A DNA stretch of 64,000 bases from assembly GCA_015232575.1 (NCBI GenBank), contig JADFZL010000002.1, positions 248,001 through 312,000 on the forward strand, written 5' to 3'. Positions 31,893 to 40,875 of the stretch are shown in pieces. The translations under genes were made by a program, and so were the position numbers. A model generated the notes under the pieces. That model saw only the letters and a list, made by a program, of their open reading frames with translations. It ran no database searches and had not been told where the DNA came from. Position 1 is the first letter of the stretch, and every line of letters starts with the position of its first letter. The DNA comes from Candidatus Rifleibacteriota bacterium (lineage in GTDB: Bacteria; Muiribacteriota; Ozemobacteria; Ozemobacterales; Ozemobacteraceae).

Positions 31893-34331
31893 ATGAATAC
31901 ACAGAATAGTTTTCCAGAAGTTGATTTAAGCTACTCTTTTCTAATCAAAAATAGACATCCAAGCAGAATGTGTGATTTAGCAATTGATGATGTCAAGAAA
32001 TCTGGTTTGTCTCCGGAAATTCTTAAAAAAGCCAACATTCATTTGTTCGACGGAAACAGGCAAGACCTTGTTAATAAACTGGGTTTTGCCAAGATTGATG
32101 GGAATGAGCTTCTTCAAGGGAATGAGCTTCTTGAATTTCCTTATCCAAGCCATGATTATGGTTTTGAAAAACCTATTTTTTCGGTTTTCAAACCTATTCC
32201 AGGTTTGGATAACGAAAAAAAATATCTCAGGCCTATTGGTAAACCGGCATTGCCATATATTTTACCTGAAGTGTTTAATGTTTCGAAAAAAACTAACGTT
32301 CCTGTCTGGATAACTGAAGGCGAAAAGAAAACCCTCAAGCTGATTCAGCATAATCAAAAAGCAATTGGTTTAGGTGGCGTTTTTGGTTTTCGTGCTGGAA
32401 AAGATTCTGACTTTACTGCCGACAAAAGTCTTTGGACTGAAATTCAAGGTTTTAACTGGAATGGAAGAAACGCTTATATTGCATTCGATAATGACTGGCG
32501 CACTAACAAGCAGGTCCGGTTTGCCTTATTAGAGCTATGTGTTAAGCTTTTCTGCAAGGGAGCTATCGTTTATATCGTTGAATGGAACATTGGAAAAGGT
32601 ATTGACGATTACTTAACTTCTGTCGATGATCCTGGAAAAGCTCTTGAAAATTTGAAGCTGCAAGACACCTTTGTTTCGAAACTTAAACCTGAGTATCTGG
32701 CTGAAATAATCAGAGCTTTTGCGATGACAAAAGAGATTGATGTTGCTGAAAGCCAATATAAGGCGCTGATAGAAACGATGGCAAAGAGTTTTAAGGTTAA
32801 ATCGAAAGACCTTCTGAAAGATATAGAGAAAAAACGTTCCGAATATCATCAGAGCCAGGCAAATAATATAGAACGAGCTTTCTATTATGAACGCTCAGTC
32901 GGTAGCAAAAAAGTTCTAGCTATCGATCCTCTTGAGCTGCTGAATTTTCTTGCTGATTCTGGTTTTGCACGTTCATATTTCGACGGAGCGCACGGTTCTA
33001 CATTATTACGAGTTCAAAAAAATGTTGTCGATGATGCTTCATCTGAGGAAGCTTACGACCTTGCTTTCGGACAAATATCAAAATTACCGGAACAACTGAC
33101 GGAGAACTTTACAAGAAAGCAGCTTGCCGAGGCCTTTGCTGCACCTAATTTCAAATTCATTTCCGATTCTCAATTAAAAAAACTTGTTCCCCATGAATTT
33201 ATTTTTCATCGAGATACGCGGCAAAATTCCTATTTCTATTTTGAAAACGGTGTAGTCGAAGTAAAATCAACAGGAAGAAGCTTTTTTGAATATGGGAATA
33301 TTGAGAATAAATACGTTTGGAAGAAGTGGATCCGGAATAGAAAATTCATTGAAGCAGATGACATAACCGGAGATTTTTATCGTTTCATCTGTCTAATCTG
33401 TAATAATGATAACAAAAGAATCACAGCACTTAAGACGGCAATTGGCTATTTGCTTCATAGATACAAAGATTCTGGGAATGCAAAAGCTGTTATTCTTGTT
33501 GACGAAAAGATTTCTGATACCTGTGAAGGACGTTCCGGTAAATCCCTGGTTGCTTTATCAATAAGTAAATTCCGGAACCTTTTGAACATTGATGGTAAAA
33601 GGTTTAAGGCAGATGAAAATTTTGCTCTTGAAAACATTACCAGGGCAACAGAACTTGTTTGTTTTGATGATGTAAAACGTGACTTTGATTTTGAAGCATT
33701 GTTTCACGCAATAACAGGTGACGTTGAAGTTGTCGGAAAATACGAAAAGAAATTTTGTATCCCGTTTGAAGATGCTCCGAAATTCTGTGTTACAACAAAT
33801 TATATGATAATGGCTGAGGGTGGTTCTGCGGATGGAAGAAAAGCAGAATATGAAATAGCACCTTATTTTTCCAAAGATCATACACCGAAAGATGAATTTG
33901 GAAGACTGTTTTTTGATGAATGGGATGAAGCAGAATGGGCGAGATTTGACAATTTCATGTTGGATTGTGTTCAACTCTATCTTGAAAAAAGTTTAATAAC
34001 CGCAGACCCGATTAATCTGGTTCAGAGAAAAATTGTCCAGAGGACGCACATTGAATTTTATGAATGGGCTGAATCGTTCTTCAAGATCAGCGGCCAGATC
34101 AACGATGATAAAATGCACTGGTATAGCAGAGATGAACTTATGGAAAGCTTTCTTGAATATTCTGAGGATTTTGAAAAGAGCCATGAGCGTATTTCAAGAG
34201 ATCGATTTTCAAACAATAAGTTTACAACATGGCTGAAATACTACTGCACTCACTCTGGAATGATTATTGAAGAGCATAAGGGCTGGGATGCCGGAAAAGC
34301 CATTCGAGGATTTAAGGTGGTGAAACAATGA
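31893..34331 (+). CDS. phage primase-helicase (DUF3854 TOPRIM-like plus SF3-type helicase)
   Basis: 812 residues. N-terminal DUF3854/primase part with VWITEGEKKTLKL (about 142-154) and YIAFDNDW (about 195-202), the Glu and DxD pattern of TOPRIM-like primases, then GKGIDDYL. The C-terminal half is a D5/DUF5906-type helicase: Walker A CEGRSGKSLV (about 548-557), Walker B-like ELVCFDDVK, and sensor KFCVTTNYMI. It should open the phage origin and prime DNA synthesis. The iteron-like region immediately downstream fits this. Starts after CCAGAGGCAAACC. Confidence 0.85.
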   Translation: MNTQNSFPEVDLSYSFLIKNRHPSRMCDLAIDDVKKSGLSPEILKKANIHLFDGNRQDLVNKLGFAKIDGNELLQGNELLEFPYPSHDYGFEKPIFSVFKPIPGLDNEKKYLRPIGKPALPYILPEVFNVSKKTNVPVWITEGEKKTLKLIQHNQKAIGLGGVFGFRAGKDSDFTADKSLWTEIQGFNWNGRNAYIAFDNDWRTNKQVRFALLELCVKLFCKGAIVYIVEWNIGKGIDDYLTSVDDPGKALENLKLQDTFVSKLKPEYLAEIIRAFAMTKEIDVAESQYKALIETMAKSFKVKSKDLLKDIEKKRSEYHQSQANNIERAFYYERSVGSKKVLAIDPLELLNFLADSGFARSYFDGAHGSTLLRVQKNVVDDASSEEAYDLAFGQISKLPEQLTENFTRKQLAEAFAAPNFKFISDSQLKKLVPHEFIFHRDTRQNSYFYFENGVVEVKSTGRSFFEYGNIENKYVWKKWIRNRKFIEADDITGDFYRFICLICNNDNKRITALKTAIGYLLHRYKDSGNAKAVILVDEKISDTCEGRSGKSLVALSISKFRNLLNIDGKRFKADENFALENITRATELVCFDDVKRDFDFEALFHAITGDVEVVGKYEKKFCIPFEDAPKFCVTTNYMIMAEGGSADGRKAEYEIAPYFSKDHTPKDEFGRLFFDEWDEAEWARFDNFMLDCVQLYLEKSLITADPINLVQRKIVQRTHIEFYEWAESFFKISGQINDDKMHWYSRDELMESFLEYSEDFEKSHERISRDRFSNNKFTTWLKYYCTHSGMIIEEHKGWDAGKAIRGFKVVKQ

Positions 34332-34344
34332 ATAAGAATAGTTC

Positions 34345-34640
34345 TTCCGAAGTTCAGCTTTGTATTTAAGCTATTCTTCCGAAGCCTTCCGAAAGTAAAA
34401 ATAGACTTCGGAAGGTTTTTTTATTTTCTTATAGCCACTTTTAACATAATCCTTCCGATCTTCCGATTTTTTCTTAAAAACTTAAAAAAAATTTAAAAAA
34501 AATAAAAACAAAATAAAAAAACTCATATAAAAAGAAGAGTATAGGAATGTTTTCGGAAGATTGGAAGGATTATCGAAGATCAGCATTCAATCAGTTTTTT
34601 TTCAAGTCACAAACTTTCAAAAAAAAATCAAACTTCGGAA
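34345..34640. other. putative phage replication origin with iterons
   Basis: Eight copies of TTCCGA or its complement lie at 34345, 34377, 34387, 34408, 34453, 34461, 34553 and 34635, mostly as CTTCCGAAG or CCTTCCGA. Between them is a run of almost pure A/T at about 34471-34527. Clustered short repeats around an AT-rich unwinding stretch, directly after the primase-helicase gene, are typical of phage origins. A 67-codon ORF here is probably spurious. Confidence 0.6.
34385..34422 (+). terminator. terminator after the primase-helicase gene
   Basis: CCTTCCGAA (34385-34393) pairs with TTCGGAAGG (34407-34415), followed by a run of T. The stem arms are themselves two of the iteron-like repeats, so the sequence may serve both roles. 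Confidence 0.7.
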
Positions 34641-34797
34641 GGTTTCGTAACTTTTTGTTTCAACTTCGTCAGAACTTCGTAACTATTCCGGAAAAGCAAA
34701 ACCCCGCCTTCTGGAAAATCAGTATACAGAAATTTGAAACTGTTGTATAATTATTACAACGACGATAATAAACTATCAAATGGCATGGAGGAGCGTT

Positions 34798-35166
34798 ATG
34801 ATTGAAAAAAAAACAGGTGAATATCTCAAGGAATTAAGGTTGAAAACTGGTCATACATTAAGAAGTTTTTGTCTGACGAACGGTATCGATGCTGGTAACT
34901 GGAGCAAAATGGAAAGGGGTTTATTAAATCTGCCACATGGAGATAAGCTTGAGAAGTATGCAAAGGCTCTTGGGTTAACAGAAGGATCTAATGAATGGTA
35001 TGAACTATTTGATTTGGCTTCCATTTCTGCCGGGCAAATTCCTTCCGCAGTCATGAGCAATGAGCAAGTGGTAAGTAAATTGCCGATTCTTTTCAGAACA
35101 TTACGAGGACAACAAGTAGATTCAGATAAACTTGATGAATTAATAGAATTGGTCAGGCGTTCATAA
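34798..35166 (+). CDS. XRE-family regulator paired with an ImmA/IrrE protease
   Basis: 122 residues from MIEKKTGEYLKELR; GGAGGAGCGTT precedes this ATG. HTH at about 7-40 (TGHTLRSFCLTNGIDAGNWS, MERGLL), then a helical C-terminus. Two bases separate it from the ImmA-like gene. In ICEBs1 and many phages such pairs form a derepression switch, the protease cutting the regulator. Related pairs act as toxin-antitoxin systems. TATAAT at 34746-34751 may be its -10. Confidence 0.8.
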   Translation: MIEKKTGEYLKELRLKTGHTLRSFCLTNGIDAGNWSKMERGLLNLPHGDKLEKYAKALGLTEGSNEWYELFDLASISAGQIPSAVMSNEQVVSKLPILFRTLRGQQVDSDKLDELIELVRRS

Positions 35167-35168
35167 GT

Positions 35169-35762
35169 ATGGAAGAAATAAAAGCACCTTTTTTGAATTA
35201 TCAAAAACTTAGGGAAATATCACAATGTTTCAGAGAAGAACATTGTCTAAAAAATATTGTTCCAACTCCAATAGAAGAGATAATTGAATCGAAATTCGGA
35301 ATAGACATTGTTCCAATTCCAGGTTTACAGAAAGTAATAGAAGCAGAAGCATTTCTTTCAAGCGATATGACAACTATTTCAATTGATCAGTTTACCTATG
35401 AAAATCGCGAGAATAGATATCGTTTTAGTCTTGCACACGAACTTGCACATGTTATTCTTCATAAAGAAATCTTTAAAAACATTGACTGTAACGATATTCA
35501 GGAATGGAAGAAAAGCAGGAAGATCATTCCGAAGAGAGAGCATGATTTAATGGAAATGCAGGCCAATAACTTGGCTGGTTTGATATTAGTTCCGCCAGAA
35601 CCATTATTGTTATATTTTCAAGAAGAATTGAAAAGAAATATTGCCTCGAATTATGAGAATGATGTGGTTGTTTATTTGATTTCGGAAGAGCTTTCACAAA
35701 GATTTCTCGTATCAAGAGAGGTTGTTAAAATACGAATTGAAAAAGACGCTCTCTTGAAATAA
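35169..35762 (+). CDS. ImmA/IrrE metallopeptidase (COG2856)
   Basis: 197 residues. Zinc-binding HEXXH in LAHELAHVILH (about 92-102), with third ligand Glu in LMEMQANNLAGLIL. The N-terminal part has LRE...PIEEIIESKFGIDI, typical of the family. It probably cleaves or controls the XRE partner encoded 2 bp upstream. It is the last gene of the pair and is followed by a terminator that it shares with the convergent hicAB operon. Confidence 0.88.
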   Translation: MEEIKAPFLNYQKLREISQCFREEHCLKNIVPTPIEEIIESKFGIDIVPIPGLQKVIEAEAFLSSDMTTISIDQFTYENRENRYRFSLAHELAHVILHKEIFKNIDCNDIQEWKKSRKIIPKREHDLMEMQANNLAGLILVPPEPLLLYFQEELKRNIASNYENDVVVYLISEELSQRFLVSREVVKIRIEKDALLK

Positions 35763-35779
35763 CCCCCCCAAAAGTTAAA

Positions 35780-35807
35780 CCCCGTCTTCTGGATTTGCAA
35801 GACGGGG
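35780..35807. terminator. bidirectional terminator between immA and hicB
   Basis: CCCCGTCTT (35780-35788) and AAGACGGGG (35799-35807) form a perfect 9 bp stem, followed on the plus strand by CTTCTTCATTTTT and on the minus strand by TTTAACTTTTGG. Confidence 0.75.
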
Positions 35808-35832
35808 CTTCTTCATTTTTGGCGTAATTGTT

Positions 35833-36180
35833 TCAGGCTGTTTTCTTCTCAAGTTTTCCAATGCTTTCTGCCAGAAGAGCTGTAACGAGAGCATTCAAGC
35901 TCACTCCTTCACTTTTTGCTTTAATTGCAAGTTTCTGATGAAGAGTGCGTGGTAATCGTTGGACGAACTTTCCTGAAAATCCACCGGAGCTAGGCTGAGG
36001 AATAGGAAAATTGAATTCTTTCAAAGTTTTAATAGTAGCTTGAAGAGCATCCTCACCGTTTTTGATTGCGTCTTCTATCGTTTCTCCATCTGAAAAACAA
36101 TCGGAGAAGTCAGGGAAAGTAATCAGAAAACCGCCACCATCTTCAATGGAAAGGGGCTTAATCTCAAAAGGATAATTCAT
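35833..36180 (-). CDS. hicB: HicB antitoxin
   Basis: 115 residues. N-terminal partial RNase-H-like fold GGGFLITFPDFSDCFSDG with ETIEDAIKNGEDAL, then a C-terminal ribbon-helix-helix (RLPRTLHQKLAIKAKSEGVS). Binds HicA and represses the operon. One base after hicA, so co-transcribed. Intact, unlike the HicB fragment at 14182. Confidence 0.93.
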   Translation of the reverse strand: MNYPFEIKPLSIEDGGGFLITFPDFSDCFSDGETIEDAIKNGEDALQATIKTLKEFNFPIPQPSSGGFSGKFVQRLPRTLHQKLAIKAKSEGVSLNALVTALLAESIGKLEKKTA

Positions 36181-36181
36181 A

Positions 36182-36406
36182 TCACACCTCCAAAAATTCT
36201 ATTAATTTCTTAATGTAAATTGGCTTAATTGGCCTATGGGATGGAATAGGCAATGTTTTTCCGTCTTTTCTGATAAAAATCACATGACTGGTTCCATTTT
36301 GTCTATATTCAACACCGTGAAAATCGGCAAGTGCTTTGATGTCGTTAATAGACCAATCAAGCTGATTATTCTTCATTTTTTCGATTAATTTTTCTCGTTT
36401 GCTCAT
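36182..36406 (-). CDS. hicA: HicA mRNA interferase toxin
   Basis: 74 residues with the dsRBD-like fold and the catalytic His in NGTSHVIFIRKDG, then LPIPSHRPIKPIYIKKL. HicA cleaves mRNAs and is neutralised by HicB, encoded directly downstream. Toxin-first order is normal for hicAB. Confidence 0.93.
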   Translation of the reverse strand: MSKREKLIEKMKNNQLDWSINDIKALADFHGVEYRQNGTSHVIFIRKDGKTLPIPSHRPIKPIYIKKLIEFLEV

Positions 36407-36411
36407 ATATT

Positions 36412-36443
36412 TATAGTATCACATATAGTATCAAAATGTCAAT
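36412..36443 (-). promoter_or_regulatory. hicAB promoter with direct operator repeats
   Basis: On the minus strand TTGACA (36438-36443) is followed by two direct repeats of GATACTATA. One of them supplies TACTAT as the -10, about 18 bp away. The duplicated GATACTATA is a natural HicB binding site. Confidence 0.6.
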
Positions 36444-36474
36444 AAGTTTGATTATTGTTTGAAATTTAAATTTG

Positions 36475-36587
36475 TGCTATAATCATTTCGACCAGACAGA
36501 TAATCAGGCACCTATTTCAAAAGGAGCCTGAACAAATGATTACAAACGATAAACAGCCCGTCGAACAAGAGGCTGGTTTTGTTGTTT
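36475..36587 (+). repeat. 114 bp repeat beside a toxin-antitoxin module, copy 2
   Basis: 113 bp, differing from 13623-13736 by one deletion and two substitutions. It has TATAAT (36478-36483) with TTGTTT 17 bp upstream, the hairpin that pairs the Shine-Dalgarno, and ATG at 36538. Its ORF ends after 19 codons (MITNDKQPVEQEAGFVVLI), just before the HNH gene. It lies immediately upstream of hicA, as copy 1 lies upstream of higB. Confidence 0.85.
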
Positions 36588-36597
36588 TAATTTAACA

Positions 36598-37053
36598 ATG
36601 CCTAACAAAGCTCTCAGATTCTGTAATTATCCGGGTTGTCCTGTGCTTGTGATATCAGGGATGTGTGATAAACACAGGCAGCGTCAACGTTATTGTAAAC
36701 AACCCGGTTGCAGTCATATCGTGACTGAAAGCAACTGGTGTAAAGAACACGAACCACAGGCACGGCATGACAGATATCGGGGAACAGCAAATCAAAGAGG
36801 CTATGATAAGTCGTGGGATAACGTCAGAAATGCTTATTTGTCACAGTATCCTCTATGCAAATTATGTCATGACAAAGGAATAATCAAGGCTGCTGACATG
36901 GTGCATCATATCGTAAGCATTCGAGAGGGCGGCTCCAGGCTTAGTTATGACAACCTCATGTCGTTGTGTTGGGCTTGTCATGGGCGCGTTCACGCTGTTG
37001 CTGAAAAACCAGCAGCAGGCCGTGAAAGTGGCTCGCAGAGCCGATATTGCTGA
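36598..37053 (+). CDS. HNH endonuclease of the packaging module
   Basis: 151 residues. Two small Cys/His modules (CNYPGCP...CDKH; CKQPGCS...CKEH) precede an HNH domain with CKLC, ADMVHHIVSIREGG, LSYDNLMSLC and CHGRVH. HNH proteins next to the terminase are needed for DNA packaging in HK97-type cos phages. First gene of the late operon. Its start codon follows the repeat, and the ribosome site is poor. Confidence 0.9.
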   Translation: MPNKALRFCNYPGCPVLVISGMCDKHRQRQRYCKQPGCSHIVTESNWCKEHEPQARHDRYRGTANQRGYDKSWDNVRNAYLSQYPLCKLCHDKGIIKAADMVHHIVSIREGGSRLSYDNLMSLCWACHGRVHAVAEKPAAGRESGSQSRYC

Positions 37054-37160
37054 AGGTGGCTCTGGGGGCGGGGTCGAATGTTTGGAGCCTTTTTTCAAGA
37101 CCGAGCCCCTGAACTCCATTTTTATTTGCGAGAAATTCCAACAGGGGGTCAAAATAAATA

Positions 37161-37610
37161 ATGGCAAGACATAAAAAACCTACAAATCTGAAAATAGCTC
37201 AGGGAAATCCAGGAAGAACAAATATTTCAGAAAATGAACCCTCTCCGGAAATAAAAATTCCTGGTCCTCCTGATTTCCTGGAAGGCTATGCCATTGAAGA
37301 ATGGCAACGTATTTCTCCCATTCTGGAAAAACTTGGGTTGCTATCTGAACTTGATACAATGGAGCTGGCGGCATATTGTCAGAGTTATAAACGTTGGCGG
37401 GAGGCAGAAGAGGAAATTACAAAAAAAGGTATGACAGACACAACAAGCAATGGAAATGTTATCCAATCTCCATACGTTGGAATTGCAAACAAGGCAATGA
37501 CTCAGATGCATCAATTTCTTTGTCAGTTCGGGATGACACCAGCAAGCAGAGCAAGTGTAACTGCAAATAAACGCAAGCCTGAAAGTCCTCTGGCTAAATT
37601 TAAAAAATAA
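37161..37610 (+). CDS. terS: terminase small subunit, P27 family
   Basis: 149 residues. N-terminal basic KPTNLKIAQGNPG is the hallmark of the P27 family, followed by PGPPDFLEG, AIEEWQRISPILEKLGLL and MTPASRASVTA near the end. Recognises phage DNA for packaging. Its stop overlaps the start of terL by one base. Confidence 0.93.
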   Translation: MARHKKPTNLKIAQGNPGRTNISENEPSPEIKIPGPPDFLEGYAIEEWQRISPILEKLGLLSELDTMELAAYCQSYKRWREAEEEITKKGMTDTTSNGNVIQSPYVGIANKAMTQMHQFLCQFGMTPASRASVTANKRKPESPLAKFKK

Positions 37611-39277
37611 TGACTGAACGATATCCCCACGTAAATAAGGCTCATCAATATTGTCGCGATATTCTTTCCGGCAAAATTCCTGCTTGTCTGTGGGTTAAGC
37701 TTGCATGTCAGAGACACCTGAATAATCTGGCCAGAGAGAATGATAAAAAATATCCTTTTCGATTTGATCGGGAAAAGGCAGAAAGAATTTGTGAGTTAAC
37801 TGAATTACAGGTTCATGTAAAAGGAAAATGGGCCGGGGAATTTATCAGGTTGGAACCGTGGCAATGTTTCATTTTCTGCAGCGGTTGGGGTTGGGTCCAG
37901 AAAAAAGATGGATTCAGACGTTTCAGGCTCATATACGTCGAAGTTCCCAGGAAAAACGGTAAATCGGTTCTTGCTGCGGGTGCTGGGAATTTTATGTTTC
38001 TGGCTGATGGTGAAGGTGGCGCAGAAATTTATAGTGGTGCTACAACAGAAAAGCAAGCATGGGAAGTTTTCAGACCGGCAAAGCTAATGATAGAAAGAAG
38101 TCCTGATATAAAATCGTTTTTTGGAGTTGAAACGTTTGCAAAATCAATGTTTCACTTTGAATCAGCGAGCAGATTCGAACCGGTAATCGGAACCCCTGGT
38201 GATGGTTCAAGTCCACATCTTGCGATTGTTGACGAATACCACGAACACAAAACATCTGATCTTTTCGATACAATGAATACCGGCATGGGCGCACGTTCTC
38301 AACCGATGATGCTTGTTATTACAACCGCAGGAAGTAACACTGCCGGACCGTGCAAAGTCCTCCACGACCATATTGAAAAGATCCTTCAGAATGTAATAGA
38401 GAATGACCGGAATTTCGGAATCATTTACAGCATTGATAAAGATGACGACTGGACAGATTTCGAAGTCTGGAAAAAAGCGAATCCCAATTATGAAGTCTCG
38501 ATCAATACAGATTTTCTATTACAGCAATATCAGGATGCAATGCAGGTAGCAGCTCACCGCAACATTATCCGCTGTAAACATTTAAATCAGTGGCTTTCGG
38601 TAGATACCGCGTGGATGGACATGCTAAAGCTTTCTAAATGCAAAGACGTATCATTAGTTGTCGAATCCATGAAAGATAAAAGATGTGTAATCGGTCTTGA
38701 CCTGGCAAGCAAAATTGACCTTGCTGCAGTATTGTTTCTTTTTTACGACGACAAAGAATACTGGGCTTTCGGCAAATATTATAGTCCGCGTGCAACCGTT
38801 GACAAGCCGGAAAATCAGCATTATCAAACATGGGAGTTGGAAGAACGTCTGGAAGTAACACCAGGCGAAGTAATAGATTTCGGTCTGATCGAAGAAGACG
38901 TGAAAAGCTTCTGTAAGCAATTTCAGGTTGATGGAATTACTTATGATCCATGGAATGCAACACAATTTGCTTCGAACTTGTCTGCTCAGGGTTTTAATAT
39001 GATTGAGATTTCTCCAAACGCACAAAACTTCAGTGAACCAATGAAATTACTGGAAGCAGCAATATATACAGGTTATTTCCATTATGACGGCTGCCCTGTT
39101 CTGACATGGATGTTTTCCAACGTAGTTGCACATTACGACAAGAAAGAAAACATTTTTCCAAACAAAATCAGTAGAGAAAAAAAGATTGACGGTGTTGTAG
39201 CTATGATTACTGCTATGAATGCGGTCTTACGTCTGCGGGGCGCACCTGAGCAGACTCCCGGAATTTTCTTTATGTAA
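37610..39277 (+). CDS. terL: terminase large subunit
   Basis: 555 residues. ATPase: Walker A VPRKNGKS (112-119), Walker B LAIVDEYHEH (204-213), coupling motif VITTAGSN. C-terminal RNase-H-like nuclease: GLDLASKIDLAAV, GITYDPWNA and a late Asp in KKIDGVVAMI. Packages DNA into proheads and cuts it. Class typical of HK97-like phages with P27 small subunits. Confidence 0.95.
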   Translation: MTERYPHVNKAHQYCRDILSGKIPACLWVKLACQRHLNNLARENDKKYPFRFDREKAERICELTELQVHVKGKWAGEFIRLEPWQCFIFCSGWGWVQKKDGFRRFRLIYVEVPRKNGKSVLAAGAGNFMFLADGEGGAEIYSGATTEKQAWEVFRPAKLMIERSPDIKSFFGVETFAKSMFHFESASRFEPVIGTPGDGSSPHLAIVDEYHEHKTSDLFDTMNTGMGARSQPMMLVITTAGSNTAGPCKVLHDHIEKILQNVIENDRNFGIIYSIDKDDDWTDFEVWKKANPNYEVSINTDFLLQQYQDAMQVAAHRNIIRCKHLNQWLSVDTAWMDMLKLSKCKDVSLVVESMKDKRCVIGLDLASKIDLAAVLFLFYDDKEYWAFGKYYSPRATVDKPENQHYQTWELEERLEVTPGEVIDFGLIEEDVKSFCKQFQVDGITYDPWNATQFASNLSAQGFNMIEISPNAQNFSEPMKLLEAAIYTGYFHYDGCPVLTWMFSNVVAHYDKKENIFPNKISREKKIDGVVAMITAMNAVLRLRGAPEQTPGIFFM

Positions 39278-39286
39278 GGAGCAACT

Positions 39287-39499
39287 ATGAATTATCTGAA
39301 AATAGAATCAGCAATACAGATTGTCAGACTGCTCAGGCTTGTAGCAGATTTTGTTCCTGGCTCAGGGGCAAGATGCACGCTGTGCGGCGAATGGAACAGA
39401 GCTGAAACGGGTGTCAAAATACTAAGGACAGGAAAAAAAACACGATATCATGCATGCATTAATTGTGGTCATAAATTTTCAAGTGAAGAAAGTCCATAG
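39287..39499 (+). CDS. small zinc-ribbon protein
   Basis: 70 residues, with AAGGAGCAACT upstream. Two CxxC pairs (CTLCGEW and CINCGHKF) with a basic stretch between, like Ogr/Delta or zinc-ribbon regulators. Could help late transcription or packaging. The stop lies in a 24 bp palindrome. Confidence 0.65.
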   Translation: MNYLKIESAIQIVRLLRLVADFVPGSGARCTLCGEWNRAETGVKILRTGKKTRYHACINCGHKFSSEESP

Positions 39500-39515
39500 G
39501 AATATTCCTATGGAC
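39492..39515. repeat. perfect 24 bp palindrome
   Basis: GTCCATAGGAAT followed by ATTCCTATGGAC with no spacer, across the stop codon of the zinc-ribbon gene. It may form a hairpin that limits transcription, or act as a protein-binding site. No T-run follows. Confidence 0.6.
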
Positions 39516-39600
39516 ATGCCTTAAACCCTTTAAAAAAATGAATTATTTTGTTTTAATGAATATAGGAAATTAGTTGGACTGATCATCCGGCTAAAAAAGG

Positions 39601-39637
39601 CTGTGCGGAGCCGTCACCTCTGCACAGTCTTTTTTTA
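39601..39637 (+). terminator. terminator between packaging and portal genes
   Basis: CTGTGC (39601-39606) pairs with GCACAG (39622-39627), followed by T-C-T8. It lies 12 bp before the portal gene, so termination may be partial or controlled. Confidence 0.65.
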
Positions 39638-39648
39638 TTGGAGTGAAA

Positions 39649-40875
39649 ATGGGATTCATAAGCTGGATAAAGAGTTTTTTCAAAAACGAAATGTCTGATC
39701 CGATGAGCATTGATGAATTGATGGATTCTCTTGGAATTGGATCAGTTTCAAAATCCGGCATTTCAGTAACTGCAAAAACAGCATTGCAGCAGGCTACAGT
39801 TTATTCATGCGTGAAACTGATTTCTGAAACAACAGCTCAGCTTCCCCTATATCTTTACAGAAGAACAAAGACCGGGCGTGAGTTGGCAATAGAACACCCT
39901 GTTTATGATCTGTTTCATACTCCGAATGACTTTCAGACAGCAATCGAATTCTGGCAATTTATGGCGGCCTGCGCAATTTTGCGTGGTCGGGGATATGCAT
40001 ATAAAAATATGGTTGGCTCTAAAGTAATAGAGCTGATTCCAATATGCAACGATTCCATAAGTGAAAACTGGCTCCATGACGGAACCCGTGAATTTACGCT
40101 GACATTGCTTGATAACAGGACTCTGACAGTTTCACCGGAGTATATTTTTTCGGTATCAGGGCTGACAATCAATGGAAAAGATCCTGTATCACCTATCGGA
40201 TATATGAGGGAAACAATAGGACTTGCAATAGCTTCGAGAGATTATGAGGCAAAATTCTTCAAAAACAATGCAAGACCAAGCGGGATCTTAACCACTGATC
40301 AAAAATTAGATAAAAAAGTCGTCGAAGAGCTGAAAGACCAGTGGAATTCTCAGCATGGCGGTGATAACAGCAGTAATACCGCAGTCTTACATGGCGGGCT
40401 TGAGTATAAATCAATGTCAATGACTCACGAAGATGCTCAGTTTATTGAATCGCGTGATCTTCAGCATACTGAAATCTGTGGAATATTCGGAGTTCCGCCA
40501 CACATGATCGGGATAGTATCAAAATCTACCTCCTGGGGAAGTGGATTAACGGAACAATCTCTCGGTTTCCTGAAACACACCGCGAATCCCTGGCTTACCA
40601 GAATTGAGCAAAGCATTGCCAGAGATTTACTGACACGAAAAGAACGAAAACTCTTTTACGCCGAACACTCGACAGAAAAATTTTTACGGGCAGACACAAA
40701 AACCAGATACGAAGCCCATAAAATAGCTATTGGCGGCAATCAGGTTCCGGGTTTTATGACAATAAATGAAGTTCGGGAAATAGAGAATCTGGAGCCAATC
40801 GCTGGCGGAGATGTCATCTATACCCCACTTACCGGAGAAACGGAGAAAAGCAATGAAACCAAACAGCAAATTTAG
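39649..40875 (+). CDS. portal protein, HK97 family
   Basis: 408 residues from MGFISWIKSFF (GGAG five bases before the ATG; a GTG two codons earlier overlaps the ribosome site). Features TALQQATVYSCVKLISETTA, LPLYLYRR, HPVYDLFHTPND and ICGIFGVPPHMIG are characteristic. Forms the dodecameric channel at the capsid vertex. Its end overlaps the protease gene by 23 bp. Confidence 0.95.
   Translation: MGFISWIKSFFKNEMSDPMSIDELMDSLGIGSVSKSGISVTAKTALQQATVYSCVKLISETTAQLPLYLYRRTKTGRELAIEHPVYDLFHTPNDFQTAIEFWQFMAACAILRGRGYAYKNMVGSKVIELIPICNDSISENWLHDGTREFTLTLLDNRTLTVSPEYIFSVSGLTINGKDPVSPIGYMRETIGLAIASRDYEAKFFKNNARPSGILTTDQKLDKKVVEELKDQWNSQHGGDNSSNTAVLHGGLEYKSMSMTHEDAQFIESRDLQHTEICGIFGVPPHMIGIVSKSTSWGSGLTEQSLGFLKHTANPWLTRIEQSIARDLLTRKERKLFYAEHSTEKFLRADTKTRYEAHKIAIGGNQVPGFMTINEVREIENLEPIAGGDVIYTPLTGETEKSNETKQQI

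Noticed and set aside
34547..34750. 67-residue ORF in the putative origin
   Set aside because: Very AT-rich, Phe/Lys/Asn composition, no ribosome site, and it lies over the iteron repeats.
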